Shown: positions 25,170 through 32,805 of the stretch, piece after piece
How positions within the stretch are numbered: position 1 is the first letter of the stretch
Layout of the letters: each line of letters opens with the position of its first letter
DNA from: Bacteroidota bacterium
GTDB lineage: Bacteria; Bacteroidota; Bacteroidia; UKL13-3
Direction: 5' to 3'
Assembly (NCBI GenBank): GCA_040388375.1
Contig: JAZKBU010000001.1
Coordinates: 62,001-126,000, forward strand
DNA length: 64,000 bases
Made by a program: the position numbers and the translations under genes
The notes under the pieces: model-generated
What the model was told of the DNA's origin: nothing
The model's input: the letters and a program-made list of their open reading frames with translations, nothing else
Database searches by the model: none

Positions 25170-25880
25170 TTAAGCAGTAGGTGTAACAGGAGGTTCTTCA
25201 TCCGGAGGAGTCGGGTTCTCGTTATCAACGGCTAACAAACCAAAGTTAAAGTAACTGTTAAAAGCAGCTTCGTTACCAATAGTACGGGCAGCTATCAATA
25301 GTACACATGCCGTTAAATGCTCAGTCAGTGCTTTTCTGTTTTTCTTCAATTCTGTTTGAGATGATTTTTTGTTAGATTTCGATGATACTTGTGTATCCCT
25401 CGCATCAACATAAGCAGTTTGTAAAGTAGCCAAATTGCCTACAAAATCATTTGAAAATTGAGCAGCGTATTTGGTAGCAGTAGCACTGTACCTGAACAGC
25501 AATACTTTTATTCCCTCAACGGTAGCATTGCGGTACTCGCTGATTCCTTGCGGATAAAACTCCGTGTAGATAGGCGTGTTTTTACCAAACTTTGATTTAA
25601 TAGCTCCCTCTTCGCGGGAAACAAATTCTATAATAGCATCGTAGGCTTCCTGGCGGCTCATGGTGCCGCCCTTTTGTACAGCGCTATGAGTGCTCAGCTC
25701 ACCATAACTGGTAACAAAATCCTGATGTAAACTAATCAGCAGGGTTTTGTCGGCAGTGGGTAGTACGGAATTTTGCATGGTAGTTAATCTGCTGATTAAA
25801 TCTACTGCAAATAGGTTTAGCTCGTTACGACTAAACGTGTCGCTTACGAACAAATTTCTGGTTAATTTGGAGTAAAGCAT
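25170..25880 (-). CDS. Unrecognised protein with proline/acidic tail
   Basis: A 236-residue soluble, mostly helical protein with no signal peptide. Regions of note are a long helical core with many Ala/Thr positions (about 110-215), a basic Ser/Lys stretch (SSKSNKKSSQTELKKNRK, about 167-184) and a C-terminal tail NPTPPDEEPPVTPTA. Codon use and GC content look like the resident genes rather than the AT-rich R-M pair. It lies directly downstream of the 42-bp palindrome array, which therefore occupies its promoter region or leader. I cannot assign a function. Confidence 0.65.
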   Translation of the reverse strand: MLYSKLTRNLFVSDTFSRNELNLFAVDLISRLTTMQNSVLPTADKTLLISLHQDFVTSYGELSTHSAVQKGGTMSRQEAYDAIIEFVSREEGAIKSKFGKNTPIYTEFYPQGISEYRNATVEGIKVLLFRYSATATKYAAQFSNDFVGNLATLQTAYVDARDTQVSSKSNKKSSQTELKKNRKALTEHLTACVLLIAARTIGNEAAFNSYFNFGLLAVDNENPTPPDEEPPVTPTA

Positions 25881-25966
25881 ATTTGAAATTAATTTTTACT
25901 ATTAACGCAAGCCAAAAAAATTTCGTGTTAAATTATTTAAGAAATTTTATAAAAATATTTTTTGAA

Positions 25967-26249
25967 GTACTCCTTCAAAAATGAAGGTATATAAAATTAG
26001 TTAAGGTATGACACCTTGAAAACTCAAGGTGTATAAAATTACTTAATGTAGTACTCCTTCAAAACTGAAGGTGTATAAAATTAGTTAAGGTATGGCACCT
26101 TGAAAACTCAAGGTGTATAAAATTACTTAATGTAGTACTCCTTCAAAAATGAAGGAGCATAAAATTAGTTAAGGTATGACACCTTGAAAACTCAAGGTGT
26201 ATAAAACTACTTAATTTGGTACTCCTTCAAAACTGAAGGTGTATAAAAA
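25967..26249. repeat. Array of seven palindromes with exact 42-bp period (84-bp alternating tandem repeat)
   Basis: Seven palindromes start (at CCTT) at 25972, 26014, 26056, 26098, 26140, 26182 and 26224, each exactly 42 bp after the last. They alternate between type a, CCTTCA-AAAC-TGAAGG, and type b, CCTTGA-AAAC-TCAAGG, joined by the linker TATAAAATTA(G/C)TTAA. Types a and b together form an 84-bp unit present 3.5 times. It fills most of the 413-bp gap between the restriction gene and the 25170 gene. Spacers are repeated rather than unique, so it is not a CRISPR. The period equals four helical turns. Confidence 0.92.
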
Positions 26250-26293
26250 CAGATTAATGGCTTTATTTGCCATATGTTAAGTGGATACCCTAT

Positions 26294-27343
26294 TTATAAT
26301 TTTTTAACTTTTTTGATGCCTTCATTAAACACACTTATTATATCAACATCTTCCTTTGAATTTTGCTCTAGTAACTTTTTCCATATTTCAAGTGGTTCAT
26401 CAGTTATTTCTTCACCCCAATAATTTGAAAGCTTAGTGTAAGGAGTATCACATATAATTCTTTTTATATCATTGGCCCTTAAGAAGAGATTGTAAATTAA
26501 TCTACTAACAACTACGGGGTTTCCATTTACAGAAATTGTTTGCTTGCCTCCAGCAGTAAAATTATCCCTAAGAGATGCTGAAACAGCATTATAGTTTTTA
26601 ATTAGATAGGGAGCAGCTCTATCGAACTTAGTAGTACTTTTACCAAACATTTCAGGAAATAAAACAAAGCACTCATTAATAAACTGTTCTTTCATTGTTT
26701 TTTCCAGTTTATTAAAGGATTGTATAATCGGGCTAACTGCTGGGTCTTCTGAAGTCTCACTTATCCACCAAAGCTCTTCGCCTTGTTTTAATTGCTTTTT
26801 ATAATATTCCTTTATTCTCTTTATTGGATTAGTTTCTTTTCTGAAATTATCATATGGAATTCCTAGTTTGTTGAAAATTGATAAACCTTCTTGTAAATCC
26901 ATATCAATTTTATACCGTGGTGAATGTGTTACACCTACATCATAAAGGCAATCTTGATATTTACGATATTTTATGTTGAAATCGTTACCAAATTTACCAA
27001 AAAACATATAAATCGTTTCAACGCTGCCAATCCTTGTTGATTCAAGTACACTATTACCTGTAGAAATCCATTTATCTGCACTTGTCATTTTTACTTCAAC
27101 GCCAAATAGTTTTTTGGCAATAATATCTGGAAAAGCATGTACACTTGTTTGCTCTATATACCCTTCAAAATCCGTCTGTAAAGAGGATAATATCATTTCA
27201 TTGTAGACATCAGTTTCAAAAGTATTTCCATTAACTACCTTTGGAAATTTTTGTTCATACTTCTTTATTATCTTGTTCTTAGTAACTTCTAATAAAGAGG
27301 TAAATTGGTCTTCGGGGATATTTTCCTTATTTACGTAAATCAT
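26294..27343 (-). CDS. Type II restriction endonuclease (PD-(D/E)xK)
   Basis: A 349-residue protein encoded directly after a C5 DNA methyltransferase, with a 4-bp start/stop overlap, which is the usual R-M arrangement. A nuclease core is visible: FPDIIAKKLFGVEVKMT (about residues 71-87) gives PD followed by ExK in the spacing of PD-(D/E)xK enzymes. Length fits type II enzymes. The recognition sequence cannot be read from the protein. The gene is AT-rich compared with the resident genes, in keeping with transfer. It ends just before the palindrome array, with no strong terminator. Confidence 0.85.
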   Translation of the reverse strand: MIYVNKENIPEDQFTSLLEVTKNKIIKKYEQKFPKVVNGNTFETDVYNEMILSSLQTDFEGYIEQTSVHAFPDIIAKKLFGVEVKMTSADKWISTGNSVLESTRIGSVETIYMFFGKFGNDFNIKYRKYQDCLYDVGVTHSPRYKIDMDLQEGLSIFNKLGIPYDNFRKETNPIKRIKEYYKKQLKQGEELWWISETSEDPAVSPIIQSFNKLEKTMKEQFINECFVLFPEMFGKSTTKFDRAAPYLIKNYNAVSASLRDNFTAGGKQTISVNGNPVVVSRLIYNLFLRANDIKRIICDTPYTKLSNYWGEEITDEPLEIWKKLLEQNSKEDVDIISVFNEGIKKVKKL

Positions 27344-28323
27344 TTATTGAGGTAATGTGTATCAAGAAATTTCTCTACAGATTTTGCAATATTCCATCCC
27401 AATACAGGGGGAACAGCATTACCTATTTGTTTGTATGCACTTGATGTTGATGGGTAAAATATAAAGTTGTCTGGGAATGTTTGTATTCTAGCTGCTTCTC
27501 TTGCAGAAAGTCTTCTGTTGCCATTCCAATGAAATTCAATATTTCCATGATGTTCAGCTCTCATGGTTGGACTTATCTTATCTTTAGAGGTAATGCTGTT
27601 ACCTTGTGTGCCTTTAAGCATTTTTGCTTTTGACCAAAAGTGATTATGAGCTTCCCCCTCAATCTTATTTTCCAAATCAGATATAGTATGTTCCAAAGTT
27701 ACCCAATTTTCCTTTGTATGAGTTGGTTTTGGGAAATCAAATTCTGGTAACCCTCTTTTTTTATCAGTGCCAACAATTAATACTCTTTCTCTATTCTGTG
27801 GAACACCAAAATCTGCTGCATGATGTAATTTATATACAACGCTATATCCTAGTTCAGCAAAATCTTTAATTATTGTTTCTATAGCTTTTCCGTTATCCAT
27901 GCTTAAAAGGCCTTTTACGTTTTCTGCCACAAAAATTGCAGGGCGAGTATTTTGAACAGCTAAAACCATACTTTTATATAGTTTGCCTCTATTACCTTCA
28001 AATCCTTTTCTTTTACCTGCTATACTAAAATCTTGACATGGAAACCCACCGAGGACAACATCTGCTTTGGATGGCATTTTAGGGCTAGATTGAGGGTATC
28101 TATCATTTAATAATTCCGATATATCACCACAAACAATTGGAGATTCAAAATTTTTAGAAAAAGTTTCACATGCTTTTGAGTCAAAATCATTTGCCCAAAT
28201 AATTTTGAACTTTCTTTTTGAATACTTTTTACCTAAAACGTCAAAACCGCCCTTAAATCCTAAATCTAAACCACCGCATCCACTAAAAAGAGATATTACT
28301 TCATATCCTTTTGTATTTTTCAT
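27340..28323 (-). CDS. DNA (cytosine-5-)-methyltransferase of a type II R-M system
   Basis: A 327-residue C5 methyltransferase with the conserved motifs in order: I (SLFSGCGGLDLGF), IV with the catalytic Cys (GGFPCQDFSIAGKRKGF), VI (VAENVKGL), VIII (QNRERVLIVG), IX (RLSAREAARIQTFPDNF) and X (YKQIGNAVPP). The target-recognition region between VIII and IX is short (about 80 residues), so a short site is likely, but which one is unknown. It protects host DNA against the nuclease whose start it overlaps by 4 bp. Being upstream in the operon lets the methylase appear first. Confidence 0.95.
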   Translation of the reverse strand: MKNTKGYEVISLFSGCGGLDLGFKGGFDVLGKKYSKRKFKIIWANDFDSKACETFSKNFESPIVCGDISELLNDRYPQSSPKMPSKADVVLGGFPCQDFSIAGKRKGFEGNRGKLYKSMVLAVQNTRPAIFVAENVKGLLSMDNGKAIETIIKDFAELGYSVVYKLHHAADFGVPQNRERVLIVGTDKKRGLPEFDFPKPTHTKENWVTLEHTISDLENKIEGEAHNHFWSKAKMLKGTQGNSITSKDKISPTMRAEHHGNIEFHWNGNRRLSAREAARIQTFPDNFIFYPSTSSAYKQIGNAVPPVLGWNIAKSVEKFLDTHYLNK

Positions 28324-28433
28324 GCTTTTATTCTTGTTAAGTTTTTATATGTTAATATGTATTTATTAAAACGATTTAGTAATAACTGAAATCGTCAGCA
28401 TTATTGTTAAAATTTTAAAGCAACTTGATCACA

Positions 28434-28718
28434 TTAACAGTAATGATTGTTTACTAACTTGTTGTTTAAACAATAGTTAGCCTTTACCCAAAATGTTTCA
28501 ACCATATTTATATGCTGTCTACGAACATATTCATTTTCTTTGTGTTTTATAGCCGCCTTATTAAAATCTTTAGACAGTTCCTTCTAAAATGTCCTATTAA
28601 TCTATGATTACCATGAGACCTATTTTTACCATTTTTTCAACAATTTACCATTAGTGTGTTTAAGTTGTTCATTGTCAAAACTTATCAATAATCCTAAATA
28701 TTTAATAGTTTTTGGGAT
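28434..28718 (-). pseudogene. Possible decayed coding region (two frameshifts)
   Basis: The 727-bp gap 28324-29050 contains minus-strand stretches that read like protein in three successive frames: IKYLGLLISFDNEQLKHTNG, then NRSHGNHRLIGHFRRN, then ELSKDFNKAAIKHKENEYV and on to a stop at 28434. Two frame changes would join them. No family is recognisable. Open stretches of this length can occur by chance in DNA this rich in A+T, so this is a weak call. The rest of the gap holds operator site C and its promoter. Confidence 0.3.
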
Positions 28719-28856
28719 TCAGCAAAATACATTTCTTTTTCAATCTTTTATTTTACCAGCATATATATATTTATTTATCTACGAATTTATAAATAGATAA
28801 ACCCGACAAACAAATGCTTAAAACCCCAACAAAATAAAGACACTTAGTAGTAAATA

Positions 28857-28968
28857 CAGTATTTTACAAGTATAAAAAGAGTATTTATACTATAAAAAAT
28901 AGAGTATTTTCCCTACAAAAAAAGAGTACTTTCCCTATTGTTTATATATTTTTTAGTATATTATTTTG
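28857..28968 (+). promoter_or_regulatory. Four operator-like repeats with overlapping promoter (site C)
   Basis: Units start at 28857 (CAGTATTTTACAAG), 28879 (GAGTATTTATACTA), 28902 (GAGTATTTTCCCTAC) and 28924 (GAGTACTTTCCCTA), spaced 22, 23 and 22 bp. The last unit contains TTG (28938-28940), and after 20 nt comes TTATTTTG (28961-28968), one mismatch from the -7 consensus. The first start codon of the secreted-protein gene is 83 bp further on. The overlap with the -33 box suggests activation. Confidence 0.65.
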
Positions 28969-29050
28969 TGATGTACAATTTTCAGTAGCTACGAAATGAG
29001 ACAAAAATTAAATGAATTTTTCACAAACCATTAAATTAAAACACAACAAA

Positions 29051-29512
29051 ATGAAAAAGAAATTATTATTGATGATGGGAGTATCGCTCCTATCGCTTTC
29101 TATTAGTTATGCTAAGTACCCTGTTTTAAAAAGGGAAACAAACGGGGGTGGCATATTTGGTTATGCCAGCACCAAGGAGGAGTGGGGAGTGTGGGACGAT
29201 GGGCGAGGCGGGCATAAAAGCGGTTGGGCAGTAGAGTGTAATGGCGCTGGATTAACCCGTTGTCCTAAATTAGGGGAAATGATAAGGCCCACGTTGCCGC
29301 CTGATTTTGATGCCACGCAGTACGAAACCTGTATGGATTTACAAAACTATGTGTACGACCAGGTGGCAACAGGTGTAACCACAGGTGGTAAAGCGGTGAA
29401 GGTAAAAGTGGAGGGTGAGAGTACCACCAGGTTGTATGAGCTAACATGGGACTTTAGCAACGGAAACGAATCTTATACCATTACCAGGGATGATATAACA
29501 CTTCCTTACTAA
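29051..29512 (+). CDS. Small secreted protein of unknown function
   Basis: A 153-residue exported protein. The ATG at 29051 opens a clean signal peptide (KKKLLLMMGVSLLSLSISYA); an upstream in-frame ATG at 29012 adds 13 residues before it and is less likely. The mature part is Gly/Trp-rich at its N-terminus (NGGGIFGYA, EEWGVWDDGRGGH) and has three cysteines (VECNGAGLTRCPK and ETCMD). The C-terminus is beta-rich. It follows operator site C. A hairpin separates it from a two-gene unit of further exported proteins, which may act with it. Confidence 0.65.
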   Translation: MKKKLLLMMGVSLLSLSISYAKYPVLKRETNGGGIFGYASTKEEWGVWDDGRGGHKSGWAVECNGAGLTRCPKLGEMIRPTLPPDFDATQYETCMDLQNYVYDQVATGVTTGGKAVKVKVEGESTTRLYELTWDFSNGNESYTITRDDITLPY

Positions 29513-29531
29513 ATTTTACACTTAATCAATT

Positions 29532-29582
29532 ACACCATTGTGTAACAGAAGCCCTTTCATTTCTGTTCGCAATGGTGTTTTA
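29532..29582 (+). terminator. Hairpin terminator or attenuator
   Basis: A two-part stem: ACACCATTG/CAATGGTGT (29532-29540 with 29570-29578) enclosing AACAGAA/TTCTGTT (29544-29550 with 29561-29567), then a short T run. It sits 12 bp before the next start, so it could limit read-through into 29594-31365. Confidence 0.7.
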
Positions 29583-29593
29583 TATAAAAACAT

Positions 29594-30844
29594 ATGCATT
29601 TAAATAAATATACACAAACCCTGTTTGTGCTCTTTTTTAATACGCTTGCGTTAAGCCTGCTGTTGGCTACTGCCAAGGCTCAACCCATAGCGGAAAAACA
29701 TTTTACCCAACTGCTGAAATTTGATAGTTTGGTATTTATTGATGATGCAGCCGCTAATGCTTCGGGGAAAAAGCCCAAAACAAAAGTAACAGGCGATACC
29801 TGTTACCTTAACTTTTACGACCGTGAATCTAATCAGGATACTTTTACCCTGCTAAAAATAAATATACATAACAAGCATTTTTCAAAACAAAGCTTTGTAA
29901 TTACGGGCTTGCATTTGTTAATGGAAGACGGAAGGGTAATTGTAAATGATTTTGATATAAATTCTACCCACCTGACCTTATTGGTTGACCATACCTTATT
30001 TATTCACGCTTTGCAAAACAATAAGACAAGCAAGGTAAATTTCGATGCCTATTCCGGTTACGAACAAGTCAAGTTGTTTTCATCGTATTTGGTATTAGCC
30101 AAATCGTACGATACCTATAACCCTTTCAGAAAAGTAGTTAAGACTGAAGTGGCCCTGTTTGATTTAGCATCGCAAAAAATTACCAAGACCATACAACCTA
30201 CTGTAAACGATATAGAACTAACTCATACACCCGTAAAACCCATTACTTTTTTTAACGATAAAATTATAGTAGCGCAAAACAACAGCTATAGTTTTACGGT
30301 GTACGACTCTTTACTCAATATAGTTCAAACGGTGACCGATTACAAAATTTTACAGCATACTTTCAATGCTGAAAAACTACGCAAGCTGAACGGCAGAAAC
30401 AGTTCTGCGCTTTTCTCCTACTTGGGTGAAAACTTCTTTAAATACGGCCTGCTGGAAAGTATAAAGCCTGTTAACGAAAATACTTTTGTGGTGCGCTACC
30501 ATAACGGTGATAAAAAATATACTGATTGCCGCCTGCTTGATATTTGGCAAAGGGATAGCACTGACGATGAATATAAATTTACCGGAACAACCTACCTGAG
30601 TGATTATATTCAACACCATAACACTTTGGCTAAAGACAGTGCATTTATATATAACAAGGACAATTACTTTGAGTATACGGAAGACGCTATTTATTGGCAA
30701 AACAACAAAATGGTAAGGATTAGTATGGAGCAAAAAGTATATCCTTTGGGTTATAGCTTAAAGCAGCTTAGCCGGATTAAGAAGGATTTATATACTAAAA
30801 CCAAACCTGTGGTATGTGTTTCATTCTTTAATGTAATTTACTAA
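29594..30844 (+). CDS. Exported protein, possibly beta-propeller-like, unknown function
   Basis: A 416-residue protein with a signal peptide (ending ATAKAQ) and a repetitive beta-strand composition throughout: alternating hydrophobic strands and polar turns such as KVTGDTCYLNFYDRES, GYEQVKLFSSYLVLAKSYD and FNDKIIVAQNNSYSFTVYDS. This resembles the exported six-bladed-propeller-like proteins of Bacteroidota, but I see no diagnostic motif. Its stop overlaps the start of the next gene (TAATG), so the two are translationally coupled. A hairpin just upstream separates it from the small secreted protein. Confidence 0.6.
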   Translation: MHLNKYTQTLFVLFFNTLALSLLLATAKAQPIAEKHFTQLLKFDSLVFIDDAAANASGKKPKTKVTGDTCYLNFYDRESNQDTFTLLKINIHNKHFSKQSFVITGLHLLMEDGRVIVNDFDINSTHLTLLVDHTLFIHALQNNKTSKVNFDAYSGYEQVKLFSSYLVLAKSYDTYNPFRKVVKTEVALFDLASQKITKTIQPTVNDIELTHTPVKPITFFNDKIIVAQNNSYSFTVYDSLLNIVQTVTDYKILQHTFNAEKLRKLNGRNSSALFSYLGENFFKYGLLESIKPVNENTFVVRYHNGDKKYTDCRLLDIWQRDSTDDEYKFTGTTYLSDYIQHHNTLAKDSAFIYNKDNYFEYTEDAIYWQNNKMVRISMEQKVYPLGYSLKQLSRIKKDLYTKTKPVVCVSFFNVIY

Positions 30845-31365
30845 TGTATAAGTATCTGTTTTTACTCTGCTGGCTTGTTGGGCTTACCCATGTTGGCTAT
30901 GCGCAAAACATAAAAAAAAGTTTTGAAAGCCTTACTTATTTAAGCTTGCAAGGCGATACCGTAAAACCCTTACCCACTAAAAATCGTATTTATATTTGTG
31001 TAGGTTCCAACTCTTGTGGCTTGTGCTTTTTTCAACTCGAAGCATTTTTAAACACGCTTGATACGAGTAGATTTGAATTGGCTCTGCTCATACAATCAAC
31101 CCATACCAATAAGTATTTGGTTCAAAGTAAAAACAGCTTTATTAAAAAAATAAAAACGGTTTACCATATACCCATAAGCAATGATTATGAAAGGGATTGC
31201 AAAGAGGGTTTGTTTAAACGCATTAATGCCTGTGGCAACCCTGCTGTTATTATAGCCACTAAAAACAATGGGCTTATTGAACTGATTAAATACAAAAAGG
31301 TATTTACCAATAATGGTGACTTATCTCTCTATTTTAAAACACGCATTACCACATTTTTAAAGTAG
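30844..31365 (+). CDS. Exported thioredoxin-fold-like protein with CxxC
   Basis: A 173-residue protein with a signal peptide (ending VGYAQ). The centre resembles a thioredoxin fold: strand RIYICVGSNSCGLCFFQLEAF, where CGLC sits at the position of the redox CxxC at the start of a helix, then a second strand LALLIQS, and later GNPAVIIATKNNG, like the cis-Pro strand. Thiol-disulfide or reductive chemistry in the periplasm is a reasonable guess. The 1-nt overlap with the previous gene implies joint expression and probably a shared role. Confidence 0.6.
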   Translation: MYKYLFLLCWLVGLTHVGYAQNIKKSFESLTYLSLQGDTVKPLPTKNRIYICVGSNSCGLCFFQLEAFLNTLDTSRFELALLIQSTHTNKYLVQSKNSFIKKIKTVYHIPISNDYERDCKEGLFKRINACGNPAVIIATKNNGLIELIKYKKVFTNNGDLSLYFKTRITTFLK

Positions 31366-31384
31366 TTGCTTCATAATAAACCGC

Positions 31385-32647
31385 TTATTGTTTTACTATT
31401 TTATGGGTAAACACGGTAGTATTTTGGCTTAACAGCAACATATACACACCTGCAGGAAATGCTGATAAATCAACAATAGTATTAGCTCCTGCTTTGCTAT
31501 AGGGCAGTGTATACATTTGCCCGATGGCGTTTACCAATTGTATATAATCTACCTTATCGGTACTTACCACCAATTGAGAGCTAACGGGGTTTGGATATAC
31601 CTGTATATTGTTAGCCTCCAAACTGTTTTGCAAACCGGTACTTACATGTGTATTGGCTACTACTACTTTGCTGGTACTATCGGTACTGGTACAATAATGT
31701 GTTTTTAGCTTTACAGTATAATTACCATTGGCAGCATAGGTATGTACCGGATTTTCTTCGGTTGAGGTATTACCATCACCAAAGCTCCACTCATAACCGG
31801 TGGCATTGTGTGTTTGGTTCTGAAATGTTACTACATTATTGGCAGCTAAAGTTGATTTAAAATGGGTGCCTATACGCCAATTGGCCAAACTATCGAACAT
31901 TACTTTTTTTACTGCGGTGCGTATATTGGCGGCATCGGTAGCATTTAAGGTAAAGTTATTGGTAATGCTCAATGGGTTTTTTTTGAATATAGCGGTATAA
32001 AAACAACAAGCTGCGGCATAAGTACCTTCTTCAGTAGGATGGCTTTCATCGACTTGAAACAACTCTATATTGGGGTAATTGCGCCTTATATAACGCCACA
32101 CTGCTCCTACGGGCGAGGCCGAGGCTTTTATACTATCCGTTGCAAACATATAGTTTAGTTGTATGGTACTATCCATTTCGTAATAAGTGCGGCTCACCAA
32201 GGTATCGGTTTCGCAATAGGGTGGCGAACACCAATATTGATCACCATTTTTTCTACCCCAGGTTATATAAAATACGGTCTGCCCGCATGGGCTAAAGGCT
32301 TTGCGCAAACTATCTAAAAAAACAGCATAGGGAACAGTATTTATAAAGTTATAATGAGCATAGGCCAAGCTTTGGTCTTGTAATATAATATAATCCCAAT
32401 TGGGCCTTTTTATTTTCTCTAAAGCTACTGCATCTCTTGCATGATCGCCTAAATAATAACCACCTTGCGCATAACTATCTACGTTAATGGTATCGTGGTT
32501 GTCTTTACATATATTGGCTAATGCTTGCGGAAGGCTATTACCATAAGTATAACTATTACCTATGAATAATATTTTTTTGCGACTTTGTGCAAACAGGTTT
32601 ACACTTACTAAGCTTACAAGTATAAAAAGGGTAATTGTTTTTTTCAT
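31385..32647 (-). CDS. Secreted SGNH/GDSL hydrolase with PKD and T9SS sorting domains
   Basis: A 420-residue T9SS cargo protein. I start it at 32647 (MKKTITLFILV), which opens the signal peptide. The catalytic part (about 25-245) has the SGNH block I LFIGNSYTYGNSLP with the nucleophile Ser and the block V DESHPTEEGTY with the Asp/His pair, so it is an esterase or acetylhydrolase-type fold. A PKD domain follows (YEWSFGDGNTSTEENPVHTY, about 285-335), then a sorting domain (VYPNPVSSQLVVS, ending HKIVKQ). The substrate is unknown; deacetylation of polysaccharide is one possibility. Confidence 0.88.
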   Translation of the reverse strand: MKKTITLFILVSLVSVNLFAQSRKKILFIGNSYTYGNSLPQALANICKDNHDTINVDSYAQGGYYLGDHARDAVALEKIKRPNWDYIILQDQSLAYAHYNFINTVPYAVFLDSLRKAFSPCGQTVFYITWGRKNGDQYWCSPPYCETDTLVSRTYYEMDSTIQLNYMFATDSIKASASPVGAVWRYIRRNYPNIELFQVDESHPTEEGTYAAACCFYTAIFKKNPLSITNNFTLNATDAANIRTAVKKVMFDSLANWRIGTHFKSTLAANNVVTFQNQTHNATGYEWSFGDGNTSTEENPVHTYAANGNYTVKLKTHYCTSTDSTSKVVVANTHVSTGLQNSLEANNIQVYPNPVSSQLVVSTDKVDYIQLVNAIGQMYTLPYSKAGANTIVDLSAFPAGVYMLLLSQNTTVFTHKIVKQ

Positions 32648-32750
32648 AGTGATAAAATAGGGTATCGATTCAAGTTTGGTACTTGTGTTGCTTAGACCAT
32701 TACTTATATAAAATAGTTGCACCATGGAGTGAATATGACCGGAGCTAATA

Positions 32751-32780
32751 AAAATGGTTGGCTTTTATGCCAACCATTTT
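32751..32780. terminator. Terminator of the subtilisin gene
   Basis: A perfect 12-bp stem AAAATGGTTGGC/GCCAACCATTTT (32751-32762 with 32769-32780), 6-nt loop, 26 bp past the protease stop. Confidence 0.85.
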
Positions 32781-32805
32781 AAAACTTTAGTCTGTATACA
32801 TACGC

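Noticed and set aside
25967-26249. CRISPR array
   Set aside because: Repeats and spacers are both repeated in an 84-bp unit, there are no unique spacers and no cas genes.
26257-26273. ATGGC/GCCAT hairpin as terminator of the restriction gene
   Set aside because: Only 5 bp of stem with no T tract, and its centre does not keep the 42-bp phase of the array, so neither call is supported.
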